Shown: positions 1-8,268, numbered from the stretch's first letter. The stretch is DNA of 41,180 nucleotides from CAYNST01 sp964399955 (GCA_964399955.1 CAYNST010000020.1:1-41180), one strand, 5' to 3'. The notes: generated by a model from the letters alone, not told the origin. Made by a program: numbers and translations.

Positions 1-41
1 CCTAGCATTATGTAAAGGATCTTGTCCAACGGCTTCTCTAA

Positions 42-1277
42 TCACGACTGATTGAGCAATCTCATCATCAGCAAAGCCGCCCGGCCATTGTGGTACGGCC
101 CCTTCCATGCCCCGGACTTGTAAGCGCGCGAAGGATCGACGGCCTGCTTCGAGTACCAGAACCACTCACCGCCTGCCTCATCTTTGTAGTCCAACTGGAT
201 ATGCTGCCATAGTTGACTTGCGGCATCCCGATATCTGCTCTCTTGCCCCAAGGTCCAGGCATAGGTAAAACCAACCATGGCCTCAGCTTGCACCCACCAG
301 GCCGGCGGCACCAGAGCTTGAGTGTGCCAGTCCACCTCTTCAGCCATGGAGCCGTCGGCTTGCAGGCCCTCTTCAAAACTGACTTCGGTCAACTGCCTGA
401 CGGCGGCGCGGCACGGTTCAGGATTGAAGCTTGACCCTTGAAGAACGCCCAGGGCTGCATTGATCAACCAGGCTGCTTCAATATCATGGCCAAAAGAATA
501 GGTTTTGGAGCGATCCTGCCAATCCATGCTCATGAACATGCGCAGGTGCCCCGATTGCGGGTCCATGAACCGGTCACAAATCAAGTTGAGGATGTTTTCC
601 AACCGGCCGCGTACGCGAGCTTCAACCTCGGGTAAATGCCTGACGGCCCCGTAAAGCGCGGTATATGCTTCCATGACATGCAGGTGGGTATTCATGGTTT
701 TGGGAGACAAATCTTCTTTGGCCGAAAGGCGAATGTCGTCCACCTCCTGCCAGGTTCTGGATCGGGCTTCCAGATATCCGTCAGATTGCGTGTCGCGTGC
801 ATGTGCTTCAATCAGTTCAAAACACTGCAGCGCTCGCTCCAGTGCCAGCGGGTTCTGACTCCAGGTGTAGTAGGCACATAAGCCGTAAATTGCAAAGGCT
901 TGGGCGTAGGTATGTTTGCGGGCGTCCTGAACCTCCGCTGCAGCCGAAAGCATCCACACCACCCCGCCGTGCTCTGTATCCCAGAAATGCTGCAGCATGT
1001 AATCGAATGCTCGGGTCGCCGCTTGCTGGTACGCAGGGTTTTGCAAATGCTGTGCGGCCTCACCAAAAAACCACAGAATACGCGCGTTCTGGATGATGCA
1101 TTTGGGAGCATCTTTGACCGGCAGATTATCAGCGCCAACTTCGCCCCAAAACCCGCCCTGCTCATGATCCAAGCCGTAGGTGACCCACCAGTCGGCTATG
1201 CTGGCCGCTTCCTGCCGAAAGGCCGAGGCATTGAAGCTGGCGAGATTTTCTACCCCCGCAGGCGGTGTCAAAGCCAT
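42..1277 (-). CDS. AGE-family cellobiose 2-epimerase (probably acting on mannobiose)
   Basis: This 411-aa protein fits the length and motifs of cellobiose 2-epimerases, cytoplasmic (alpha/alpha)6-barrel enzymes that epimerise the reducing-end sugar of beta-1,4 disaccharides. The three catalytic histidine motifs are all present: NTHLHVMEAYT (His198/His200), SFGHDIEAAW (His264, with Glu267) and WKGPYHNGRA (His396). Arg65 in NARILW and the aromatic GEWFWY stretch also match. No signal peptide is visible. Its start codon lies inside the end of the upstream GH130 gene, a 10-base overlap that implies co-transcription and translational coupling. In characterised mannan pathways such an enzyme turns beta-1,4-mannobiose into mannosylglucose, the substrate of the neighbouring phosphorylase. 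The family call is firm; the preference for mannobiose is inferred from the neighbour. Confidence 0.9.
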   Translation of the reverse strand: MALTPPAGVENLASFNASAFRQEAASIADWWVTYGLDHEQGGFWGEVGADNLPVKDAPKCIIQNARILWFFGEAAQHLQNPAYQQAATRAFDYMLQHFWDTEHGGVVWMLSAAAEVQDARKHTYAQAFAIYGLCAYYTWSQNPLALERALQCFELIEAHARDTQSDGYLEARSRTWQEVDDIRLSAKEDLSPKTMNTHLHVMEAYTALYGAVRHLPEVEARVRGRLENILNLICDRFMDPQSGHLRMFMSMDWQDRSKTYSFGHDIEAAWLINAALGVLQGSSFNPEPCRAAVRQLTEVSFEEGLQADGSMAEEVDWHTQALVPPAWWVQAEAMVGFTYAWTLGQESRYRDAASQLWQHIQLDYKDEAGGEWFWYSKQAVDPSRAYKSGAWKGPYHNGRAALLMMRLLNQS

Positions 1278-2449
1278 TGGTCTTTGATCTCCAGGTTGCG
1301 ACGGATGAGTTCGCTGCGCAAGGTGACTGAAGCCGCAGAATGGAGCCCGTCGGCGGGCGTGTTCTTAACATAATCCAACAGTTGTGCGACGCTTGACGTT
1401 GCCACATGCAGGCGAGTGTCGGAGGATGCGTAATAAATGAAAACCTGGTTGTCTTCGTTGACTGTCCAGCCATTGGTGAACACGACATTGGAAACGTCCC
1501 CGACTCTCTCCTGCCCCTCCGGTGCAATGAAATGGCCGCCCGGCATATGAGTCACCTGCCAAGGCTTCTGCAGGTCAGTCATGAACATGTAAAGCACATA
1601 GCGTAAGCCGGCTGCAGTATTGCGAACCCCGTGGGCCAGATGCAACCAACCTTCGCTGGTTTTGATGGGCGCGGGGCCCTGGCCGTTTTTGACCTCTTTG
1701 ATGGTGTGGTATTGCTTGGCGTCAACTATCACTTCGGATTCGATTTCAGCGGCGGTGATATCCCGCGCCAGCCCCCAGCCAATACCGCCCCCGCTGCCCA
1801 CGCTGATAAATCCGTCCTGCGGACGGGTATAAAAGCCGTAATAGCCATCCACAAACTCCGGGTGTAAAACCACATTGCGCTGCTGGCCTGAGTGGGTGAT
1901 CAAGTCAGGCAGGCGCTCCCACTCTTTAAGGTCCTTCGTTCGTGCAATGCCACATTGAGCCTCGGCGGCCGTGGTGTCCTCGGGACGCTGCATATCTTTG
2001 CGCTCGGTGCAAAACAAGCCGTAGATATAGCCGTCTTCGTGTTGCGTCAGTCGCATATCGTAGACATTGGTGTCCGGTCGCTGGGTTTGCGGTAATGCAA
2101 TGGGATAATCCCAAAATCTGAAACCGTCCACACCGGTGGCACTTTCGGCGACGGCAAAAAAGGATTTCCGGTCATTGCCTTCCACCCGAACCACCACCAG
2201 GTGCTTGCCATCCAGGTAGATCGCGCCGGCATTGAAAGTGGCGTTGACTCCGAGCCGCTCCATCAAAAACGGATTGCTGTGCTGATTCAGATCATAGCGC
2301 CAGAACAGCGGTGCATGCTGTGCCGTCAACACCGGCTGCTCCCATCGCTGATAGATGCCATTGCCAGTGCCAGCCGGATTGTTTTGCCGGTCCATAAGTT
2401 GTTGGTAATCGCTTTTCAAGGCGATCAGGCGAGACTCAAATTGGGACAT
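1268..2449 (-). CDS. GH130 glycoside phosphorylase, 4-O-beta-D-mannosyl-D-glucose phosphorylase type
   Basis: This 393-aa protein belongs to glycoside hydrolase family 130, five-bladed propeller phosphorylases that act in the cytoplasm. The N-terminal block (GNGIYQRWEQPVLTA, then FWRYDLN), NPFLMERLGVNATFNAGA and RVEGNDRKSFFA are typical of the GH130_1 mannosylglucose phosphorylase branch. The expected reaction is mannosyl-glucose plus phosphate giving mannose-1-phosphate and glucose. No signal peptide is seen. The ATG at 2449 is preceded by AAGGAA about 5 nt away, a good ribosome binding site. It is the first gene of the two-gene operon with the epimerase, and its promoter carries an operator-like palindrome. 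Subfamily assignment by eye is good but not certain; GH130_2 enzymes act on longer mannosides. Confidence 0.92.
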   Translation of the reverse strand: MSQFESRLIALKSDYQQLMDRQNNPAGTGNGIYQRWEQPVLTAQHAPLFWRYDLNQHSNPFLMERLGVNATFNAGAIYLDGKHLVVVRVEGNDRKSFFAVAESATGVDGFRFWDYPIALPQTQRPDTNVYDMRLTQHEDGYIYGLFCTERKDMQRPEDTTAAEAQCGIARTKDLKEWERLPDLITHSGQQRNVVLHPEFVDGYYGFYTRPQDGFISVGSGGGIGWGLARDITAAEIESEVIVDAKQYHTIKEVKNGQGPAPIKTSEGWLHLAHGVRNTAAGLRYVLYMFMTDLQKPWQVTHMPGGHFIAPEGQERVGDVSNVVFTNGWTVNEDNQVFIYYASSDTRLHVATSSVAQLLDYVKNTPADGLHSAASVTLRSELIRRNLEIKDQWL

Positions 2450-2530
2450 AGGGGTTCCTTACGGGTACGGTTCTTTGGACAATGGTCGAGGGCCGCAATG
2501 AAGACAAGTGCAAACATTCGCCGATACCGC

Positions 2531-2569
2531 ATTATACCACTGCCGCTCAGCCCGATGTAACCGGTTACA
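2531..2569 (-). promoter_or_regulatory. Extended -10 promoter with LacI-type operator for the GH130-epimerase operon
   Basis: Read on the minus strand, TGG-TATAAT gives a perfect -10 (2531-2536) with a TGn extension. Upstream lies TGTAACCGGTTACA (2556-2569), a perfect 14-bp palindrome with the central CG expected of LacI-family operators. A GTTACA -35-like hexamer falls inside the palindrome, with 19-bp spacing to the -10. A repressor bound there would cover the -35. The divergent gene at 2824 encodes a LacI-family regulator and is the obvious candidate to bind here. Confidence 0.75.
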
Positions 2570-2823
2570 ACGGGCCTGCGATCACATTTTTTTGCCCTGC
2601 CTGGCAATCGGGCTTGATCCTGAAGCAACCGTTGCAGACCTGTTCAGCACCGGCGCACGCGGCACGTGAAAACGCCATCGCTTTGGCTGGGTATTAGGCA
2701 AGGTTGGGCCCCAGCAGAGTACCGGCCAACTTCCTGATCATACCGCTTTGCGGGCCGCGCAGATTGTTGAACGGAGGAGACTAGTGTAAATTCGGTGGGT
2801 CCACCCATGCAGCGGCGCCAAAC

Positions 2824-3840
2824 ATGTCGAACATCCGCGATGTCGCCCGAGCCGCAGGCGTATCCGTCGCCACGGTATCGAGAGCACTCACCAACCCAGA
2901 AAAGCTGAGCAAAACCACGCTCGAGCGCGTGCAGGCGGCCGTTGAGGCCATGAATTACCGGCCCAACCTGCTGGCCCGCAATTTCCGCTCCGCCCGCTCC
3001 TACGCTGCAGTTGTGCTGGTGCCGGACATAACCAATCCCTTTTTTGCGCAAGTCATACAAGCCATTGAAGACAGCGCCCAACAACAGGGTTACGCCATCC
3101 TGCTGGGAGACACCCGGGACTCCTCCCGCCGCGAGCGGGAATACGTAGACCGGGTGGAAACCCGCCTGGCAGACGGCGTCATACAGTTGCGCCCACACGG
3201 AATGAGCGCCAGCAGCCAGAGCATCCCCTGGGTAAATGCCTGCGGCTGCGAAACCACACCCGGGCCTTCCGTACGCATAGACAATGTCGGCTCCGCCCGC
3301 CGCGTCGTTGAACATCTCATTGCGCTGGGCCATCGCCGAATTGGTGTAATCAGCGGGTTGGCGGACAACCCGCACTCAGGCGAGCGCCTACTGGGCTACC
3401 GTCAGGCATTGACGGCAGCGGGCATCGAGCCTGAACCCAGCCTTCTGGCGGAGGGAGACTTCACCATGTGGTCCGGGCAGCGCGCAATTGAGCAGTTTCT
3501 GTCGCTGAAGGAAGCACCCACTGCCGTCTTTTGTATGAGCGACCAAATGGCGATTGGCGCCATCCAGCATCTCAACAAGGCGGGCTTGCGAGTACCGGCA
3601 GACATATCGGTGGCGGGCTTTGACGACATTCGTTTTGCGGAATTCTGGCAACCCGGCATCACAACCATTGCCCAACCGGCGGAACTGATAGGCAAAACTT
3701 CGTTCGATGTACTACTGAAGGCCATCAATGGCGAAGACATGCAGTCAGAGCAGATTATCCTGCCCACCCGACTGGTTGAGCGCGGCAGCACTGCTGCGCC
3801 CGGCCACCCGGCTCAACGAAGAAAGCGACTGAACCGGTAA
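2824..3840 (+). CDS. LacI-family transcriptional regulator
   Basis: This 338-aa protein has the usual LacI-family layout. An N-terminal helix-turn-helix (residues 3-24, IRDVARAAGVSVATVSRAL) and hinge helix (around YRPNLLARN, residues 46-54) are followed by a periplasmic-binding-protein-like effector domain to about residue 325, with TNPFFAQ and the DDIRFAEFWQPGITT block near the end. It is closest in feel to the CytR/GalR branch. ATG 2824 is the only plausible start because an in-frame TAG lies at 2782-2784. No clear Shine-Dalgarno precedes it, and a short GGTGG/CCACC dyad (2794-2805) lies just upstream. It is divergent from the GH130-epimerase operon and probably represses it through the site at 2556-2569. 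The effector is likely a manno-disaccharide or a product of it, which is inference. Confidence 0.93.
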   Translation: MSNIRDVARAAGVSVATVSRALTNPEKLSKTTLERVQAAVEAMNYRPNLLARNFRSARSYAAVVLVPDITNPFFAQVIQAIEDSAQQQGYAILLGDTRDSSRREREYVDRVETRLADGVIQLRPHGMSASSQSIPWVNACGCETTPGPSVRIDNVGSARRVVEHLIALGHRRIGVISGLADNPHSGERLLGYRQALTAAGIEPEPSLLAEGDFTMWSGQRAIEQFLSLKEAPTAVFCMSDQMAIGAIQHLNKAGLRVPADISVAGFDDIRFAEFWQPGITTIAQPAELIGKTSFDVLLKAINGEDMQSEQIILPTRLVERGSTAAPGHPAQRRKRLNR

Positions 3841-3851
3841 TGGTTCGAGCC

Positions 3852-5045
3852 CTACCCTGCCGTTTGACGTTTCTGGGTTGCGCGCTCGGCCTTGCGCCTC
3901 AGGTAATCCTTGGCTGCAATAGCTGCATCCACAATATAGAAAAGATTGCTCGCGCTGGTGGCCTGCTTGGGCTCGCCACTGTCACTGGCGGAATCCCGCC
4001 ATAGGCCCGCTGGAGCGTCCAGCAAAAAGTGGTGGAACAAACTGGCGATCGCCTCCCCCGCGCGCAGCTCGCACGCCGGGCGGTCTTCGTTGGACGCCAA
4101 GTCTGCCAGCGCCAGCTTGGCCTTGATCAATTGGGCCTGAGCCTCAACCGGCAGGTTTTTGTCAATAACTGAGCCGTCTGGCTTGACGCGCCGATAATAA
4201 AGACCCGAGTCGTCATCACGGCCAAATTCGCAGGCTTTATCAAACAGCTTCTGCGCCAGCGAGGCTACTTCAACCCCGGCAAACCTGTCCAGACGCTGCA
4301 GCAGCCATACCCAGTTGAACAAATGTGCAGGCACCACCCAGTTGCGCTCGTTGGGCTGAGGCTGCCAGCGCTCGGTGTAGTTTTCGTAGATGATGCCGTC
4401 GGGCTGACTCATGAGTGTGTTGCTGACCAATTCATAGAGGTCCTTGGCGCGAGCCAGCCAGCGGTCCCGGTGGGTTATTTCGTAGAGGAACAGGAACGCC
4501 TGCAACATGTACATGTGAGTCGCCTGACGACGATAATCCAGCATCTGTGTGCCTTCATGCCAGCCTCCCTCCTTGTGGGCGAAGCGGCGATCCAACCACT
4601 TGAGGATGTTGACAGCCCTGCGCAGTTCGGAGCCGTCACCAAATGCAGCAAAGGTCGCAGCACTGCTCATAATGAAAAACGCATGATCGGCAACGGAGTG
4701 CTCGGCCGAACGCAGCGCCAGCTGCGCATCCAGGCTGTGCACATAACCGTCGCTGCGACACGGCAGTGTGCCGCGCCGACTGACAAAACCGCTCATCTTC
4801 TTGACCAGTGCGTGCTGGCCGCGCGTCCACCCCCGGCTTTCACTGCGGGTAAGAACGTAGGCCTGCTGAGCGTGCAATCTGAGCCTGTGGTCATTGCTTA
4901 GAACGGGGCGCAAAGCTGGGGTCAGCTGGTCAAAGCAGCAACCGCTTGCGGAATCCACGCCCCGCTCAACCCACAGCGGCAACCCGGCGCTGACCAGCCA
5001 GTCGACCAGGCGGTCGGTTTCAACTTCAAGTAGATCATTATGCAT
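3852..5045 (-). CDS. Divergent AGE-family epimerase/isomerase-like protein
   Basis: This 397-aa protein has the (alpha/alpha)6-barrel AGE/YihS/mannose-isomerase pattern: RLRLHAQQAYV (residues 54-63), ATHMYMLQAF (His177) and PAHLFNWVWLL (His241). Two positions that are normally catalytic are changed by my alignment. The HxxE motif reads His241-Leu-Phe-Asn244, and the C-terminal LYH motif reads Leu-Phe-Tyr370 in SASNLFYIV, so the last histidine is missing. AAGGA lies about 10 nt before the ATG at 5045. It is convergent with the LacI gene (11-bp gap) and next to the mannoside operon, which suggests a role in mannose metabolism. It may be an isomerase with altered chemistry, or a non-catalytic sugar-binding relative. 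Confidence 0.8.
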   Translation of the reverse strand: MHNDLLEVETDRLVDWLVSAGLPLWVERGVDSASGCCFDQLTPALRPVLSNDHRLRLHAQQAYVLTRSESRGWTRGQHALVKKMSGFVSRRGTLPCRSDGYVHSLDAQLALRSAEHSVADHAFFIMSSAATFAAFGDGSELRRAVNILKWLDRRFAHKEGGWHEGTQMLDYRRQATHMYMLQAFLFLYEITHRDRWLARAKDLYELVSNTLMSQPDGIIYENYTERWQPQPNERNWVVPAHLFNWVWLLQRLDRFAGVEVASLAQKLFDKACEFGRDDDSGLYYRRVKPDGSVIDKNLPVEAQAQLIKAKLALADLASNEDRPACELRAGEAIASLFHHFLLDAPAGLWRDSASDSGEPKQATSASNLFYIVDAAIAAKDYLRRKAERATQKRQTAG

Positions 5046-5118
5046 AAGACCCCATCCTTGCCTCGTGTGTGCCCGGAGACACTCGGTGCTGAGCTGCGTA
5101 CCAAAGAACCGCTGAACG

Positions 5119-5124
5119 ATTATA
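5119..5124 (-). promoter_or_regulatory. Perfect -10 hexamer upstream of the second AGE gene
   Basis: On the minus strand the sequence reads TATAAT, about 74 bp before the ATG at 5045. No good -35 is found at 16-18 bp spacing, so an activator or another feature may compensate. No copy of the 2556-2569 palindrome occurs here, so this gene may not share the LacI control of its neighbour. Confidence 0.4.
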
Positions 5125-5285
5125 GAGACGGATATTCAAACTATATTCAGCTCGTCCGGTGACCGCTCAGACTGCGTCCGCCTGGACACAGCCTCGGAAA
5201 CCTTTGGCTGCGAGCTGAACAGTTACCAATATAGAGCGTCTGCAAGCCCGGCGATAGGCTTCACTTATTTTTTGTATTCGGGCGT

Positions 5286-5314
5286 TTGCCAACAAATGCG
5301 AAAGCGGGCATAAT
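5286..5314 (+). promoter_or_regulatory. Sigma-70 promoter for tRNA-Pro
   Basis: TTGCCA (5286-5291), a 17-bp spacer and CATAAT (5309-5314) each match the consensus at five of six positions. Transcription would start near 5321, giving a leader of about 75 nt before the tRNA. No other gene lies in this orientation between the promoter and the tRNA. Confidence 0.65.
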
Positions 5315-5394
5315 TATTTGCAATGGCACCCCATACAGGCTTGGGGTAGGCATCCTGCGGCAAAGCCCGCTGTGATCTGCGCCAGAACTGCAAT

Positions 5395-5471
5395 CGGAGA
5401 GTAGCTCAGCCTGGTAGAGCACTGCCTTCGGGAGGCAGGGGTCGCAGGTTCGAATCCTGTTTCTCCGACCA
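5395..5471 (+). tRNA. tRNA-Pro (anticodon CGG)
   Basis: A full cloverleaf can be drawn. The acceptor stem is CGGAGAG paired with TTCTCCG. The D arm is GCTC/GAGC, the anticodon stem CTGCC/GGCAG encloses loop TTCGGGA (anticodon CGG, reading CCG), and the T arm is GCAGG-TTCGAAT-CCTGT. The discriminator A and an encoded CCA end the gene at 5471. The C1-G72 closing pair is characteristic of bacterial proline tRNAs. There is no integrase or attachment-site duplication next to it. Confidence 0.97.
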
Positions 5472-5751
5472 AATCCAGCTTAATATTAGCAATTTTTACC
5501 TTGTTACGCCCCCCGGTAGCACTGCACTGTCGCCTGCTGACACCCAGAGTCTACCCGCCGTCCCCATCGTCCAATTATTTTTTACTGACCTGGTGCGTCA
5601 TTTTGCTCTTCCTGCTGTCACTGTAACAGCCGCAGGCGAAACGCGCTGCGCAGTCGGCAGCCACGGACAATTGGCTGCAAATCAAGTACAATTCAACCCT
5701 GAAGCGCACGGCGCTTTACCAACTTTTACAACTGATTGCGTTGACTATGTT

Positions 5752-6825
5752 ATGACCAGAGATTTGATCGTTGAAGACCTGAACGTGGTGTCCCAAGAGA
5801 TACTGATCACCCCGGCCGAGCTGAAAAAAGAGCTGCCAATTTCCGCCCAGGCATCAGAGACGGTCACTCGCGGGCGTGAAGCGGTACGCGACATAATCGA
5901 CCGCAAGGACCATCGCCTGATTGTAGTGGTAGGCCCCTGCTCGATACACGATCCCAAAGCTGCCATGGATTACGCTCGCAAATTAAAGACTCTGTCCGAC
6001 GAAGTGTCCGACAGCCTGCTGATCGTTATGCGTGTCTATTTTGAGAAGCCGCGCACCACGGTAGGCTGGAAAGGCCTGATCAACGACCCCTATCTGAACG
6101 ACTCTTTCAAGATCCAGGACGGGCTGCACGTTGGGCGCAAGTTGCTGTTGGATATTGCCGAGCTGGGCTTGCCCACCGCCACTGAGGCACTGGACCCGAT
6201 ATCGCCGCAGTACCTGCAGGATTTGATCTCGTGGTCGGCCATTGGCGCACGCACCACAGAGTCGCAAACCCACCGGGAAATGGCCAGCGGGCTTTCCTCC
6301 GCCGTCGGTTTCAAAAACGGCACCGACGGAAGCCTTACGGTAGCTATCAATGCACTGCAGTCGGTTTCCAACCCTCATCGTTTTCTGGGTATCAACTCGG
6401 AAGGCCGGGTGGCCATCATCCACACCCGCGGCAACACCTATGGGCATGTGGTGCTCAGAGGAGGCAACGGCAAGCCCAACTATGACTCGGTGAGCGTGGC
6501 CATGTGCGAGCAGGAACTGGCAAAAGCCGGCGTACCCACCAACATCATGGTTGACTGCAGTCATGCAAATTCCAACAAAAGCCACGAGTTGCAACCCCTG
6601 GTTTTGGACAACGTCACCCATCAGATTCTGGACGGCAACCGCTCCATCATTGGCCTGATGGTGGAAAGCCACCTGAGCGCCGGCAGCCAGAAAATGCCCG
6701 CCGACCTGGCAGACCTGCAATACGGCGTGTCAATCACCGACGCCTGCATAGATTGGCCCACCACTGAGCAAGCACTGCGAAAGATGCATACCTGCCTCAG
6801 GGAGGTACTGCCCAAGCGCGGCTAA
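5752..6825 (+). CDS. 3-deoxy-7-phosphoheptulonate (DAHP) synthase, class I-alpha
   Basis: This enzyme condenses phosphoenolpyruvate and erythrose-4-phosphate in the first step of the shikimate pathway. The sequence carries VVGPCSIHD (metal-ligand Cys), RVYFEKPRTTVGWKG, WSAIGARTTESQTHREMASG, GFKNGTDGS, VDCSHANSNK, IIGLMVES and SITDACIDW, so all four metal ligands (Cys, His, Glu, Asp) are present. The reading frame is open upstream to 5593, but ATG 5752 gives 357 aa, the normal size for AroF/AroG/AroH. The upstream extension has no family similarity. The Shine-Dalgarno is weak. Which aromatic amino acid inhibits it cannot be told by eye, so no isozyme symbol is assigned. A GGCCAG/CTGGCC hairpin follows the gene at 6850-6864 without a T-run. 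Confidence 0.96.
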   Translation: MTRDLIVEDLNVVSQEILITPAELKKELPISAQASETVTRGREAVRDIIDRKDHRLIVVVGPCSIHDPKAAMDYARKLKTLSDEVSDSLLIVMRVYFEKPRTTVGWKGLINDPYLNDSFKIQDGLHVGRKLLLDIAELGLPTATEALDPISPQYLQDLISWSAIGARTTESQTHREMASGLSSAVGFKNGTDGSLTVAINALQSVSNPHRFLGINSEGRVAIIHTRGNTYGHVVLRGGNGKPNYDSVSVAMCEQELAKAGVPTNIMVDCSHANSNKSHELQPLVLDNVTHQILDGNRSIIGLMVESHLSAGSQKMPADLADLQYGVSITDACIDWPTTEQALRKMHTCLREVLPKRG

Positions 6826-7025
6826 ACGGCTGATGTCTTATCTGCTACGGGCCAGGCGCTGGCCGTGAACGGTACAGCGGCTGGCCTGGGAGGGCAAAGC
6901 ACGAATAGTTGGCATTTCAGCCACGGAGGGCAGGCTTCAGGCTCAACAGGCATGGATCTTTTACTTTTCACCTGTTAGTTTTTACTCATCCGTTATCAGC
7001 CAATTTCGCAAAGGCCCGACAACCC

Positions 7026-7439
7026 ATGAGTTTGCCGTCCCCCTACCTGAGCAGCCACTCTGCCGTCAACCTCAGTGCGGAAGAGATTTTTCTGCAATTG
7101 TCCAACCCCGGGTCTGTCTGGTATCACCTGCGCCTTGCCGTCATGGCCGGATGCGATTACCTGTTCGTACCAGAGGGCCAGGCTCATGTACTGCAATGCC
7201 TGCAGGATTATCAACGTTTTGTGTTCAGTGCACAGAACCTCACCGGCTCGGCGGCCACGCGTGTGGTAGCGGTAAAATACTGGCACGACGAACATCAAAT
7301 CCTGCGCTTTGAAGTGCATCGGCTGGAGTGGGCGGGCAGTGAGATCATAGGCTGGAGCAAGACGGCACTGGAGGAAAGCCCGCAACTGGACTTTATAACC
7401 ACCTTGTTCGAGCACAGCGAGCCGCTTATCGTCACCTAG
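7026..7439 (+). CDS. Conserved-looking protein of unknown function
   Basis: This 137-aa protein is not one I recognise. The frame is open back to 6909, but ATG 7026 is the better start because the upstream residues look random. An AAAGG lies about 11 nt before it. The sequence is mixed alpha/beta with conserved-looking aromatic residues (VWYHLRLAVMAGCDYLFVP, AVKYWHDEHQILRFEVHRLEW), with no signal peptide and no membrane segment. It sits between the DAHP synthase gene and the convergent nfuA. Composition and codon use are like the neighbours, which supports a real gene. No function is proposed. Confidence 0.65.
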   Translation: MSLPSPYLSSHSAVNLSAEEIFLQLSNPGSVWYHLRLAVMAGCDYLFVPEGQAHVLQCLQDYQRFVFSAQNLTGSAATRVVAVKYWHDEHQILRFEVHRLEWAGSEIIGWSKTALEESPQLDFITTLFEHSEPLIVT

Positions 7440-7473
7440 GCGGCCGCAGCCGCCCGAAACCGCTGATCGCGGT
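7439..7473. terminator. Two hairpins between convergent genes
   Basis: GGCGGC/GCCGCC (7439-7444 and 7449-7454) and ACCGC/GCGGT (7459-7463 and 7469-7473) form two stable hairpins in the 33-bp gap between the hypothetical gene and nfuA, touching both stop codons. Neither is followed by a T-run, so intrinsic termination is uncertain. They could still protect both 3' ends. Confidence 0.35.
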
Positions 7474-8078
7474 CAGTTGTAATAGGCGTTGCTGGTGTCC
7501 GTGTGGTCAGTCATATCGCGCACTCCCAACAACTCCGGTATTTTGTCCAACAGGGTTTTTTCCACCCCCTCCCTCAGTGTCAAATCCACTGCACTGCACC
7601 CTTGGCAACCGCCACCAAACTTCAACACCGCGTAGTCGTCTGCAGTGACTTCCACCAGACTAACATTGCCGCCGTGAGCCGCCAGGCCCGGGTTGATCTC
7701 GTTGTGCAGCACGTAGTTGATCTTGTCTTCCAACGGGCTGTCATCGGAGATCTTCGGCATTTTAGAGTTGGGCGCGCGGATAGTTAACTGCCCCCCCATC
7801 CTGTCGGGTGAATAATCCACTTTCGCCTCATCCAGAAATGGCAGGCTGCGCAGCTCCAACCAAGCGTCAAAGCCCGCCAAGGGAACTCGCACATCGCCTT
7901 CTTTCTCTTCACCTGGACGCAAATAGGCGATGCAGGTCTCCGCCTGCGGGGTGCCAGGCGAAGATACAAACATGCGAATACCCATGCCTTCACAGTTTTG
8001 TTTTTTGAGCAGGTCGTGCAGGTAGGCCTGTGCAGATTCAGTTATGCTCACATTGGGTTCTACAGTGGTCTCAACCAT
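7473..8078 (-). CDS. nfuA: Fe-S biogenesis protein NfuA
   Basis: NfuA carries 4Fe-4S clusters to apoproteins in the cytoplasm, especially under stress or iron limitation. The 201-aa sequence has the degenerate A-type domain (residues 8-105, with the cysteine ladder of IscA lost) and a C-terminal Nfu domain. That domain holds INPGLAAHGGNVSLVEV and the cluster-binding GGGCQGC (Cys158, Cys161). Length matches the family (E. coli 191 aa). It is divergent from metH. The 190-bp gap between them shows no recognisable riboswitch or MetR-type site. Confidence 0.97.
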   Translation of the reverse strand: MVETTVEPNVSITESAQAYLHDLLKKQNCEGMGIRMFVSSPGTPQAETCIAYLRPGEEKEGDVRVPLAGFDAWLELRSLPFLDEAKVDYSPDRMGGQLTIRAPNSKMPKISDDSPLEDKINYVLHNEINPGLAAHGGNVSLVEVTADDYAVLKFGGGCQGCSAVDLTLREGVEKTLLDKIPELLGVRDMTDHTDTSNAYYN

Positions 8079-8268
8079 GAATACTCTCGCCTCTGAGTTA
8101 CTCCAGGCCCGACTGGCAGCTGGGGTACAACCCGCAACCAGCTAAAGCCTGACAAAATTACTCAGGTATTTTACCCAATTCCCTCACGGATTAAAACCAG
8201 GTTTTAAGTGGTTGATTCTGTTAGAATTGACCGCCAAATCATAAAGTTTTGAGATAGGTTGGAAGACG

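Noticed and set aside
2644..3375. 243-codon frame antisense to the LacI gene
   Set aside because: It lies opposite a clear LacI-family gene, and its Cys/Gly/Val-rich product matches no family; GC-rich codon structure explains it.
5245..5276. AAGCC/GGCTT stem followed by a T-rich stretch upstream of the tRNA promoter
   Set aside because: The stem is 5 bp, the T-run is interrupted, and no plus-strand gene precedes it.
5395..5471. tRNA-Pro as an integration site for a mobile element
   Set aside because: No integrase, no duplicated tRNA 3' end and only core genes follow.
5983..6720. 245-codon frame antisense to the DAHP synthase
   Set aside because: Complete overlap with a highly conserved enzyme gene; product has no recognisable domain.
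6850..6864. GGCCAG-GCG-CTGGCC hairpin after the DAHP synthase gene as terminator
   Set aside because: Stem is only 6 bp and there is no T-run; kept as a note in the gene entry.
8079..8268. Possible cobalamin or SAM riboswitch before metH
   Set aside because: The 190-bp gap lacks the conserved B12-box or SAM-type core sequences and no MetR dyad was found.
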